A DNA stretch of 64,000 bases from Paragordius varius (taxonomy: Eukaryota; Nematomorpha), in assembly GCA_964247055.1 (NCBI GenBank), contig OZ176053.1, positions 7,254,001 to 7,318,000 on the forward strand. Reading direction: 5' to 3'. The translations under genes and the position numbers were made by a program. Under the pieces are notes generated by a model. That model was not told where the DNA came from. It made no database searches and was given only the letters and a program-made list of their open reading frames with translations. Every line of letters begins with the position of its first letter. The stretch's first letter is position 1. This document shows, piece by piece, positions 12,043 through 22,879 of the stretch.

Positions 12043-15000
12043 ATGGTATCACACGAGAACATCAAACTCAACCCTTTTTATCATCGTCCCCATTGGACAT
12101 TTTATGAATATATTAAAGTATTAATATATATTTTATGCAGTTATTTTATATGTCTTTCACAATTTTGCCCTTTAAAATTATTGGGTCTATTGTTATATTT
12201 CTTGTATTGCATTTTTTTGTATGCCTTGCATATTGGTTTGGTTCTCGAGGAAAATCATTAAGCATGAAAAAAGATTATATTGACAGCCATATGATACATG
12301 AAAAACCATTATCCGGATTTATCTATTGGTATATTTTATGTATTATATAAGTTTGTTAGTGGATTACATAATTAATCATTTGGTAAGAGCATTACTGTGG
12401 GTGTGTGGATTTTATAACATAAAAATAAAAGGAAATCCCGATCCAAATGCCAAAGTTTTGGTTTGTGCCCCTCATTCTACATTTGCTGACAGTATAGTGG
12501 TTATGTACCCACGGTTAAAATCTATTGTAGCGAAAAGGGCAGCAAAAAATCTTCCAATTTTCGGAAGTATTTATTTATTATTATAATTATTTTACATTTA
12601 GCCTCCCAAAAGATATATTATTCTTCTTTTATGTTATGTTATATCGTTAGGGTTATTTTTGAATCAGTATTTTACGCCAAAATGTTTATCTCCAATTTAA
12701 CAATTTTTCATTATTTATACAATCGTTTGATTGTTTATGAAAAATGTGGACATGCATTTTAAATTGCTGATAAAAACTTTGTTATCTTTTTTATTAGTTT
12801 TTTCATTTACGATTAATTTAAACAGTATTACAATTGTTCAATATTATAAAGCCTACAGCTTATATTAAACTGTATTTTTTTCTATCCGACTGTTTTATAT
12901 GTATCGAATTAAGCTCTCTTTGTAAAAATATTTGAAAATAATTAACTAATAGTATGATTGCTCATTTTTTAATTGTTCTTTTTGATTTAGCATTATTGAC
13001 TTTTATCCAACCAATATGGGTCGAAAGAGGGGAATCCAAATCCAGAAAAGTTGCTCTTCAAACTATAAGTAATCGTGTACATGCTATGGACATTGAGTCT
13101 GAAAACGAAGAGAATCAAAGCAATGGTACAACAAGTATAAACAAATATTATAGTATTTAATAATTTTTTCCCGCATTAATTATGGTTTTTTGGGTCATTT
13201 TCTATACAATTCTATCAAAGTATTTAAAGTTATTTTCGTAAAATGTTTTTTTAAGATTTGTTTAGTTAAGTTTTTTTGAAGTCAAACAAGGGCTGGTATT
13301 TATCATCATTATTATATCCCAATATAATATTTGCACTATTTATTCATGTAATTATATGAACCCTTATATAATTAATTAATTACGAGCACTCTTTTTACAT
13401 TTGCGAATTGTTAATTGAATGATTGTTGAATTATATACCCAATTATATAAATCAAAAATAATAGAGGTTCATAACGGAAACTTTGACACACATCAATCAT
13501 GTAATGCCCAAATTTTAAAACGACGAAATTCTTTACGTTGTCAAGAGAAATGGCCACAAATTTGTATATTTCCTGAAGGAACTTGTACCAACCGCAAAGC
13601 ACTGATTCCATTTAAAAAAGGTTTTAATTTTTCTCCTCTATCAAAAAAATATTTTATGATTTTTTTTAACTTCCCATTAATGAACATATTTAACCATTTT
13701 GTTTTCACGAATCTATAGTTATTGCAATTTTGGATTAGAAAAACCGGTTTGAATATGAATTAGGGTAAATCAACGAAATTTTGGCTTTTATTTGTCATAA
13801 CTTTTAAACAAATGTTCAAATTTTTATGTTATAATGATTTAGGTGCATTTTTTCCCGGTCATCCAGTGCAACCCGTGTGCATCAGATACACAAACAAATT
13901 TGTAATTTCTAAACTTTACTTTAGAACACTAGATTTTTTAATTTTCTATATACTCTCCAAATTTTATATGCATTCTAGTTATCTTATTTTAAGCTTGTCA
14001 TTATAAATATTGTTTAGAAATAATTGATATCCCAATATAATTACACCAAATTTTTTACTGTGTTGTAATTTGTTTTTAAAAAGTACCATAAAAATATATT
14101 GTTAAAACTATCTATCTAAAATATTTTTCAACATTATCTAGGATTGTTTAACTTGGACGTGGGATGGACCGCATACGTAACGCTTTTATTTTTTATATGA
14201 AAGAGTTATTTTAATAACCATTCATTAATTATAATATTAACTTTTATTTCATGTATGTATTTAACATATAGTTTGTTGGTTATATGGTGGTCCTTATGTC
14301 AATTCCAACTATCCATAACACTTGAGGTAAATTATTTTTATTTTTGTGTGCTATATAAATGGGATGAAAATGTCATGATTTGCCATTAATCCCTGACATC
14401 TTTTTATATTTTTATTAAATAGTTTCTAATATTCATATTTAACATGGTTGCTTTAATCCTACTATATGATTTAGTTATTCATTAAATGATTTTATAATGT
14501 ATTATTTAGTAACTAGTGTATGTTAACGTATTTTAATAAAATTATATCCGAATCATCTTTTTTTTATATGTTCGAAAACTTTTAGGGCAATATAATAGCA
14601 TCTATAACATATATGTATTTATAATTTGATTTAGTATCTTTCAACTTATTATCCTTCCAAAGAAGAACGCCAAGATCCCAATTTATTTGCTCAAAATGTG
14701 CGTGAATTGATGGCTAAGTAAGATAATTAAATACAATGATTTTCTTAAAATGAAGCTTTATTAGGATTAGATTTGACTGTTATCCGTGACTAATTTAAGT
14801 TTAGTATAAATATGTAAAATCTTTAAAATTCCAAGTCATGTTTTCAATATGTTAAAACCACTATTATGATTGCTTATCGTTTTGTTTATGTTCACCATAT
14901 ATTTACATTTCATGTCATAATCGAATGGTTATAACTGTAAATGACTGCATTATAAGCGGTTAGGCTGGTTAATTTTTGACTGGCCGAAACCCATTTCTAT

Positions 15001-16378
15001 TCACTATTTTAATAGCACTATGTATGCTAAATTAATTCCCTAATTCGCTTTGTTTTACATATATTGCATTTTTCGTCGTTGTTTGATTTATTATCGCGAA
15101 TGATTACATTTATAAGCGGTACTACCAGTTATTTAAAAAATTTAATTGGTCAAAACCCAAGCCCTACTAGTAATTATAATTATTTGATTATATTTATACG
15201 ACAGACACCTCAATATCCCTTTAAGTGATTACACCTATGAAGATGTGCGAAATGATTGGGAAAAAACTCAATCAATAAAACGATTTCGTTTGATTCAATC
15301 GGTTAAGGACGATTATACAAACAACAAATATATATCATGTCTTTTAAAGCTCATTACGAAATTTTCGGCTCATATATCTGCATTGACACTATTCAAAAAT
15401 AGACACCACGAGGTGTCTTACGTTATTTCTGAACAAAATGATCTGAATATAACAAATTTTACACACATTAACAATTGTGATAATGATAAAACTGTGATAA
15501 ATTTCATTATAAACCAAAAATGTCTCAATAACCACTCATTAGCTGGTTGTAAAGCCAAAATTGAAAAATGTTTGGATACCTTTTCAGTGCATAAGGCAAT
15601 GCCTCCTGATAAATTACGATCATTATGGATAAAATTTTACCAATCCCTAAACATCTCTAATCCAAAAGTATGATTATCTTGTTTAGAAACTAATTATTTA
15701 TTAGTATGACATGTCTTTTAATATTTTTTCAAATAATGCGACTTTTTAATGTTGTTAAACATGAAAATTAGTCACATCAACCTTACGACCAGATTAATTA
15801 TATTTATGATAAATTAAGTTTTTTTATGTTATATACAAATTATATAATTTGCAATAGATATCATCCATTCATTTAGATCTCATTACTCAAAGTTTTCAAA
15901 TTTTGCAGTTTAGAAAATACCTAAAAACGGTACAATATTATTGATTTTAATTTCATATACATTATTCTATATTTCATTTTTTAAGTGTTTCTTTTTTTAA
16001 AAAAATTATAATAATTAAATTATATTATAATGAAATCATTTAATTTTCATTCCATTGTTAGAAGGATGATAATAGCCAAAGTTCAGTTGCTAAACATATA
16101 AACGGAGAATTAAGCCAATCTTACAGTGATAAAGCTAATCTTGATCTTGATGTATTTTTAGGTTACAACATTAATTATTTTATAACCCCTTGACATATAT
16201 ATATAAATTTATATTACTTATGTGTTTAGCTGATCTTCAAAATCAACTCATAAATATTTTTGGGCAAACAGCTTTCGATCTAATTAGTCAAGAAATGTAT
16301 GATGGTTTAATTGAATACCTATCTAATGATAAACTCCATGGAAATGGTATACTTGACAAAAAAACAAAAGCAGCATAA
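12043..16378 (+). CDS. LPCAT: Lysophospholipid acyltransferase, LPCAT1/2/4 family (12 exons, 579 aa)
   Basis: Adds an acyl chain from acyl-CoA to a lysophospholipid in the Lands cycle, in ER membranes. Exons: 12043-12117, 12141-12328, 12352-12566, 12991-13152, 13465-13620, 13843-13901, 14142-14176, 14272-14326, 14635-14717, 15205-15667, 16062-16161, 16230-16378. All phases close (1,740 nt). Visible features, in order: NPFYHRPHW near the N-terminus; hydrophobic segments around residues 30-60; HSTFADS, the catalytic H-x4-D box; IQPIWVERG; FPEGTCTNR, acyltransferase block III; PGHPVQPV, block IV; and LTWTWDGP. LSDYTYED marks the usual end of the core. A Ser/Asn-rich insert of about 50 residues precedes block III. 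I see no EF-hand in the C-terminal part, unlike LPCAT1/2. The C-terminus KTKAA fits a KxKxx ER-retrieval signal. Introns 1 and 2 are each 23 nt. The subtype (LPCAT1, 2 or 4) is unresolved. Confidence 0.93.
12118..12140 (+). other. 23-nt intron 1 of LPCAT
   Basis: GT...CAG, 23 nt, phase 0. Removing it joins FYEYIK to LFYMSFTILPFK, restoring the family's N-terminal hydrophobic segment. Left in, the frame soon departs from the family and ends. Confidence 0.88.
12329..12351 (+). other. 23-nt intron 2 of LPCAT
   Basis: GT...AAG, 23 nt, phase 2. Removal joins LSGFIY to CLLVDYIINHLVRALLW, matching the family. Left in, the frame stops within the intron. Confidence 0.88.
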
Positions 16379-16869
16379 TACAACTTTGATTTACATCCAA
16401 AAAATTGATCAAGTCCATTTTTATATGCCAAAAAATTGATTAAATTTTCAATGTGCTTTAAAGGGTGTCACAATATTTTATTTTGATTAGGGTATTATAT
16501 ATAAACATTATAATATAGTTGCATACTTGCAAATCTTGTCTTTATACTATGTTAGCAATTTTTATATCGCTTTTTTATGGTTAGCTTTTGTATATTTATA
16601 TCTAGATAATTAATATATGTAGTCAGTCACCTTACACTATTTTATATTAAGTATAAATATTCACATAAATTACAATTAAATGTGTCTATGATTTATAATT
16701 TTTTAAATAAAATAGTCTATAAATAAATATATTTTTGTTAAAATAATCTTATATCAACCAAAATCTTTTTAGATATATTTATCTATATTTTCAGCATATT
16801 AAGATATAGAAATATGTTGTACTTCCCTAGTAAATTAGAAGATTTTTAAGTAAAATATGTTTCTATTTT
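16379..16869. other. 3' flank of LPCAT
   Basis: AT-rich, with several AATAAA-like motifs (for example near 16,706) that could serve as the polyadenylation signal. No gene. Confidence 0.4.
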
Positions 16870-17960
16870 AACAGCTAATAATACTAATTTTTTATTTTCA
16901 TTTCTCTTTTAATATTTTTAATTTATACTTTAATTTTTTTAGTTTATTACTTTATTTTTACGTTTGACAAAGATTACTTGTAGTAATCGAAAATTCCCTA
17001 AATTAACTCAATTATAGCTGATAATAATTCCAATATTAAAAAGATAATTATTATTATGCATGTTGAAAATTAGCTGTTCAAAGATAAGGCACATTAGAAT
17101 TTGATTAATTCCTCTCAATATTTTGAGTAATGATAAACCCAAAAACATAATTAACAGTGGTTCATAATTTAAAAGAATTTATTTGTTCATCACAAGATTG
17201 CTTATTTTAACTGGGACCGTTTTACCATTAACCTTTCTTAAAACCTATTTAGTACCAAAAATTTCAAAAAAAAATCATTCATAAACCATTTTTAGAAATG
17301 AAATCGCGGATCCGTAATAAATTTATTTTATAATTTTCTTGAAACAAGGTAAACCTTATTTTTTTATTTGAGTCGACATAACCCGAAAATTATTTTGACA
17401 AAATATTTGTTTGGAACCGGAACGTAAATTATTTGAATAAGAACCATTTTTTTTCACTACAAACTAGAACTGACCAAAAACGGGACCAATTCTAGTCACT
17501 GCCTTCTAATTGACCATGAGGTTATTTTTATCTACATTCATTAGTATTTCGGAGTATCATAATGAAATATGAAGGATTGCGTGTGATTTAAATATCGGGA
17601 CATAGAATCCCTTTAAATTGCTTTTTATCCTTTCACGCCGTCTTAAGGTCTTCGGAATATTCGTTAACCCTTTTTCCTATTCTTCTAACTTAAATAAAAT
17701 GTGGAAACGATGCCATACCTTTTTTTTGCATAATTGCTTGTGTTATTTAGAGAAAATATTATAAAAAATAATATTTTGTTTTATTATATTGCAATTATAA
17801 TTTAGCTAAAATTATATGAATTTATTGTAAATTTTCGATTACTACTAGTAATCTTTGTCAAACGTAAAAAAATATAATTAAAATATAAATTATGATATAA
17901 ACTAAAATTTAAAGTATAAAGTAAAAATAATTAATGAGATATGAAACTAAAAAAACATGT
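16870..17960. mobile_element. Long inverted-repeat element (TIR family T)
   Basis: TTTTTACGTTTGACAAAG followed by ATTACTTGTAGTAATCG at 16,955-16,989 recurs inverted at about 17,834-17,870. Similarity of the arms continues outward to about 16,885 and 17,950, so each arm is roughly 120-180 bp. Each arm carries an internal palindrome, GATTAC-n5-GTAATC. The interior holds GGAACCGGAAC-like DNA but no transposase. Solo arms of the same family occur at 40.9 kb and 60.06 kb, so this is a dispersed non-autonomous DNA element. The target duplication is not resolved because the flanks are extremely AT-rich. Confidence 0.65.
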
Positions 17961-20501
17961 GTGTATTGTTATTTTTGAACAAACATATATTTTGTTTAAG
18001 CGCTATTCTTTAGCTTTTAACGGTGATTAACATTTTTAACCCATTTATAACTTTATTTTATCAGACAAATTAAACAAAATAAAAGCATATTAAAGTATTA
18101 TGCCATTATTTAAACTTAATTCTAAGATTGGTTTAAACTTTGAAGATAAATTGGCTTTTGCATCGGGATAAAATTTGATTTCCGGTGTTTTTATGTCTGA
18201 TAATAAATATTTTTGACTGTATAAATAATCTTACCATGCTTTAATATTCAAATAGCAGAGATTTTCTAAATTTTGTCTGTATTTTTTTCGGAACGGAAGA
18301 ATTTTTTGGTGTTGCAGGCCATTTCAGGTTTTCATGATAAAATTATTACAATTTATCGATTAAAAAAAGGTTAAATGTAGTTGAACTCCTTTTTGGTTTT
18401 ATCTTAAAACCTAAATAATTCTTAATATTAAATTGTATATTATTTGTCATTATTTTTATCTTGGGGTTCGAAACAATTTTGTTTTTTTAAACCCTTTAAA
18501 AAGCTAATAGAATAAAGAAATAATTATGTTGTCTACAATAATATCCACAACTGATCTGTAAATTTAATTTTTATATTAATATAAATAATAAATGTTACAT
18601 CTAAACTAATTGCATTATCTAAGATTTTTAAATTTTTTTTTATTAAAACTAAAATATGGAAGCTGTGCCCCTGCACGCCTACCTCACTTTAATTAAAATA
18701 ATTTTTTAAGTGCTTTGGAAAATTGGGAACTAAATTAGATTCACGCACTCTTTTAAAATGAAGTTACTATTAGCTTTGCGAGAAAAAGGGAAATCCTGTT
18801 ATTTTCAATTATATTTTATTTTTAATAAAGCTAAAAACAGACAAGTTTTAATAGAATTTCCCCAATTTGGCTATTCAAATTTCACATAATTATTATATTT
18901 CTAATCAAAGCACAAAAGCTGTTTTGATATGTTTATTGCGTACCAATTTATGATTTTTATCATGATTTATTAAAATATTTTATGCATTTTCTATAAAATC
19001 AATCAGAATTCTCGTTTATTGAAAATTAAAATATATCCAAACTTTACGATACAGAAATAAATTAAAAAAAATAAAAAGTATGTTAATCTCCATCTAAAAT
19101 TTAGAACATGTTACGAATTATTTTTACTAAAAATATTGGTTCTCTGGTAATAATTCTAAATATTTTTTTGCTTTGTAAGCTCAATATTTTGGTTTACTAT
19201 ATTATAAACAGCTTTTTCAAAATTAAAACCCTCTTATAACGATTTTAGATATACAAAATATGAAGACTTTAAATGTCGAAATAAGACAATTTTATATCTA
19301 TTAAATCAATCTTCCAAAAATTTAATACTTCCAATCTTGTGATATTGTATGATACATCAGAGGCAAAACTATTATTTAAATTTTTAAATATAAATCTTAA
19401 TATGATATCTTATTTAAGGAGAGTTTTGTTTATTTTCGTTATAGTCATTAAAGAGCTTAAAAAGAGCATTATAATCCTATATGTTTTCGCAAAGGATATT
19501 TTCCGACGCGTCCCCAAAAAATCTAAAAAATTTATATTTAAAATTTTGATAAATACTATAAATTTATTTTGATAATTTTTATCGCATTAAAAAGCTAAAT
19601 CTCAATTTAAAATATAAACTTTTGTATTATACCTCTTGTCACTTTTTACGGGTTAACCGTTGAGTGTGACTTAACCCTAGGTTAGTTAAAAATGTTTTTT
19701 TAGCCATAACGATTAGCAAATATGAATTTTACATGAGTAATAATTTTTAAATAGTATCATTTTTATATTTTTACGCGAAACTTCTTTTTATTAGCGAGTA
19801 TAACGTCTTACAAAAAAATATATATGCTGTATAAGAGTGGCCATAATCCGTGTAAGAATTAATATAAAAAAATTAAATTACGTAATGTTTAATAAAATCT
19901 ATTATCCCACAAACAAAATAATTCCCGTAAAAAAGTACACCTTTTTCCGTTTATTATTTATATTAATTTATGAGGAATAATGGGAATAGGTGTGTATTCT
20001 AAGCGCAATTTTTTACAGGTTAAATCTTAGGAAATCGTTTTAATTGGTAGAGAAAATAAAAGGGTATGTATATGATTATATACAAAAAAATAGTAAATAA
20101 ATTAATAAAATAAGGGATTTTAAGTGTGTTTTTTTTTGCTTTCTTACCTCAACCAACGCAATTAATTTTAATCCCTAAAAAAATAATCTTGGAATTAACA
20201 CATTAACATCATCATCACCTTCCAACTTTCATTAATTTAACTGCAAACCAATTATAAATTATTGGTGTGCCATTTCTATCATAATTTTACCCAAATCTTT
20301 ATTTTATAAAAAAGGTGTAAACTGTGTATGCTAACATGGATTTTTATTCGCTATATTTATCAGTTATTATATGTCGTAAAATACAGAATGAAAAATGCTT
20401 TACCCCAATAATTAGACCAAAAGTTACATATGAAATAAAATTCTAATGATATCATATCTACCACTTCAATATAGACAGATAGATAGATAATTATTTTACC
20501 C
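17961..20501. other. Intergenic DNA between LPCAT and the GPCR
   Basis: 2.5 kb without a supportable gene. The open frame at 19,339-19,572 has the codon character of random AT-rich DNA. A short GATA microsatellite (about 20,474-20,490) lies just before the receptor start. Confidence 0.5.
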
Positions 20502-22019
20502 ATGTATACTAAGGATTCATTATTCGTTCCTCAATCTTGTGTTATTAATGAACGTAATGCACGCATAAATTTCTTTTCCAAACTAATTGCCATTCTGGCT
20601 CCAATTGTGTTAGCGCTTGGCTTGATTGGGAATGGCATTGGTTACTATGCCGCTCAAAAGGATAACAGTGCTTATGTCCGAGTCCTATTAACCAAAGCAT
20701 TTTACGGCGTTAATTTAGTCAATCTAATTTTCATGTTATTGTACCCAATCATAGATGTTATAGGTGAAAACCAAGGAGCCAACTTTCAAAGCTCATATGG
20801 TTGGCAATTTTATATTGCAAACGTACATTTTGTCCTAGCTAAAACGTTGATAAATTTTGCTTTTGGTATCAGTGTTATCTTTACATTGTGCCAAATGATG
20901 GCTACCGTTTATCCCTTCCAATACAAACGCCATTTCACAACAACCCGAATCAGAGTTATGATAGCTTTTTCATTTTTTTATACAGCGTTTTGGTTTATTT
21001 CCTCGGGTTGGTGGTTTGATTTAAAAAGGATATGTACCGCAAATAATTATTCGGGTTTTATCGGGCCTATAAACATTACTAGAGCTAGCACAACTACGTT
21101 AAATGAGGGTCAAACGCTTTCACCCCGATATTCACGGCGATTTTTTATAGCTGAATCGGAGCGAGAAACGAATGGTTGGTTTGCATATGGAGTTATGCGG
21201 GAAAGTTTTACCAAATTTATTCCGTTAGCAGGGATTTTGATATTGAATTACGTTTCAGCGAGACATAAAAAACGGGTTTTGGAATGGAAATGTCGAACGA
21301 CTAAAGGTAATATGCACAGTAATTTAGTTACCATACCTCAACAGCATAAAAGTGTAAAAGGAGAATCAAATGTTTTACCCTTGACTAACAATAAAATTCA
21401 TCCACTTAGCAGCAATAAAGTTTTAAAAACATCAAAAACAAAACGCGAAACAACCTTGAGTAATGGAACTAAAGATGGTTTTACCACAGATATAAGTGAG
21501 AAGAAACCAACAACTAGTTCCTTTTTGAGTATTCCAAACTCATTGATTCCAAACATGGGAGGGAATGTGAATAATGCCGGTTCTTCCTCCATAATGGGAG
21601 ACAATGATAGCAACGTAAGTAACATCACAAACCTTTCCCAATACCAACAATACGAGGAAAAGAATAGAAAGAGATTGAGATCCATCAAAAATGAGTACAG
21701 ACTTAGTGTACGTATGATGATTATCATGTTAATTGAAAGTATCATATTTTTGTTCCCCTTTTCGGTTTACATGATGAGCCTAGACTTTTGGGAATATAAA
21801 TTGAGTGCTACGGCATCAAACTTGGTATTTTCTTGGTGTACCCTATTGGAATATCTTTATGTATCGATGAATTTTTATCTAAATATGATATTCAATCCGG
21901 CTTACAAACTAGATGTAAGGAAACATGTTACTGCCCTAGTGCGAAACTTATGCTCAAAATGCTGTAAAAACAACCAATTTTCATTTTTTCAACCCAGAGA
22001 ATCTCTTTCAACGCCATGA
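20502..22019 (+). CDS. Rhodopsin-like (class A) G-protein-coupled receptor, single exon, 505 aa
   Basis: Predicted plasma-membrane seven-helix receptor. Visible features: TM1 around residues 27-50 (LAPIVLALGLIGNGIGYY, with the conserved GN); TM2 about 62-85; TM3 about 103-130; TM4 about 148-168 (WFISSGWWF); an extracellular-loop Cys in RICTANNYSG; TM5 about 235-250; TM6 about 403-425 with FLFPFS, a CWxP-type core; and TM7 about 440-468 ending MIFNPAYK, the NPxxY box. The third cytoplasmic loop is long (about 150 residues), Asn/Ser/Thr/Lys-rich and probably disordered. Oddities: no DRY box after TM3 (MMATVYPFQYKR stands there) and no obvious TM3 disulphide Cys. The ligand is unknown; a neuropeptide-type or flatworm-specific orphan receptor is possible. 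The gene is intronless and convergent with UNC79. Confidence 0.82.
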   Translation: MYTKDSLFVPQSCVINERNARINFFSKLIAILAPIVLALGLIGNGIGYYAAQKDNSAYVRVLLTKAFYGVNLVNLIFMLLYPIIDVIGENQGANFQSSYGWQFYIANVHFVLAKTLINFAFGISVIFTLCQMMATVYPFQYKRHFTTTRIRVMIAFSFFYTAFWFISSGWWFDLKRICTANNYSGFIGPINITRASTTTLNEGQTLSPRYSRRFFIAESERETNGWFAYGVMRESFTKFIPLAGILILNYVSARHKKRVLEWKCRTTKGNMHSNLVTIPQQHKSVKGESNVLPLTNNKIHPLSSNKVLKTSKTKRETTLSNGTKDGFTTDISEKKPTTSSFLSIPNSLIPNMGGNVNNAGSSSIMGDNDSNVSNITNLSQYQQYEEKNRKRLRSIKNEYRLSVRMMIIMLIESIIFLFPFSVYMMSLDFWEYKLSATASNLVFSWCTLLEYLYVSMNFYLNMIFNPAYKLDVRKHVTALVRNLCSKCCKNNQFSFFQPRESLSTP

Positions 22020-22879
22020 ACTACAATAATAAACCAATACATTGATTTAATATTATTTTTTTTAATAAATGTGTATTATATATTAGCTGGCACTCTTGGG
22101 TTAATACATTTTGGTGTGGGTGATGACTCGTATCTTAATATTAAAGTTTTTGTTTTTTCAAAAAAAATATTCAGTTTCATCCAATAAAATCATCAAACTT
22201 AAATACATTTTACATAGTAAACATTCTTATTTGATTAAAAAGTACTGGTTCTACCTAATTAACCTTGATTCAACAAATATTGATTCTGTTCTGGTAAACA
22301 CATGATGTAAGTGATGTTATTGACATTGATTACAAAACCTTAGCTTTATTATTTGGGAAAACAGGGCTAAAGATTTCATTAATGCATCATAAATAATGTT
22401 TTTAAGATATTTATAAATAATTTATATTTTTTCAATCTTTGTTTATAATAAACATGCGACATGAGTATAAAATTTGTAATAAAATAAATAAATATACATC
22501 TAAGGATAAAAATACAAAGTTACAAACTATATTTAATTATACAAGAAAAAAAATTGCAAACAGAAAGGAATATCAAATTAAATGGTATAAATATGAATGG
22601 CCATGGTTGATTGCACTTCCATTTTGCTTAATTTAAATTGCAGTTTAGTGATCCATTCAAGAAATTTGATGGAAAAATAAAAATCATTCGTATTAAGTTC
22701 AATCTGAGGGGCCCAACTTAGAGCCTTATGTAACCGTATTCTAAGATGACTTGGCATCTAAAAATTATATGAATCAAATATTTTTTATACACATAAATAT
22801 TTCCAATTGTGATTATCAAAAATATGATATGCCTAGTTGTTTTGTTTATTTGAACCATAAAAGATCTATTAAAAAAAAT
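22020..22879. other. Convergent 3' flanks of GPCR and UNC79
   Basis: AATAAA motifs follow the receptor stop (about 22,028 and 22,063). Short open frames here are not convincing. This stretch should contain both 3' UTRs. Confidence 0.45.

Noticed and set aside
17150-17510. A second copy of the 3.5-kb hAT-type MITE inside the 16.9-18.0 kb element
   Set aside because: There are GGAACC/GGACC-like motifs and CAGTG-like ends, but no matching terminal repeats or target duplication could be confirmed.
21398-21745. Minus-strand 115-codon frame inside the GPCR
   Set aside because: Antisense of the Ser/Asn-rich third loop; low-complexity shadow.
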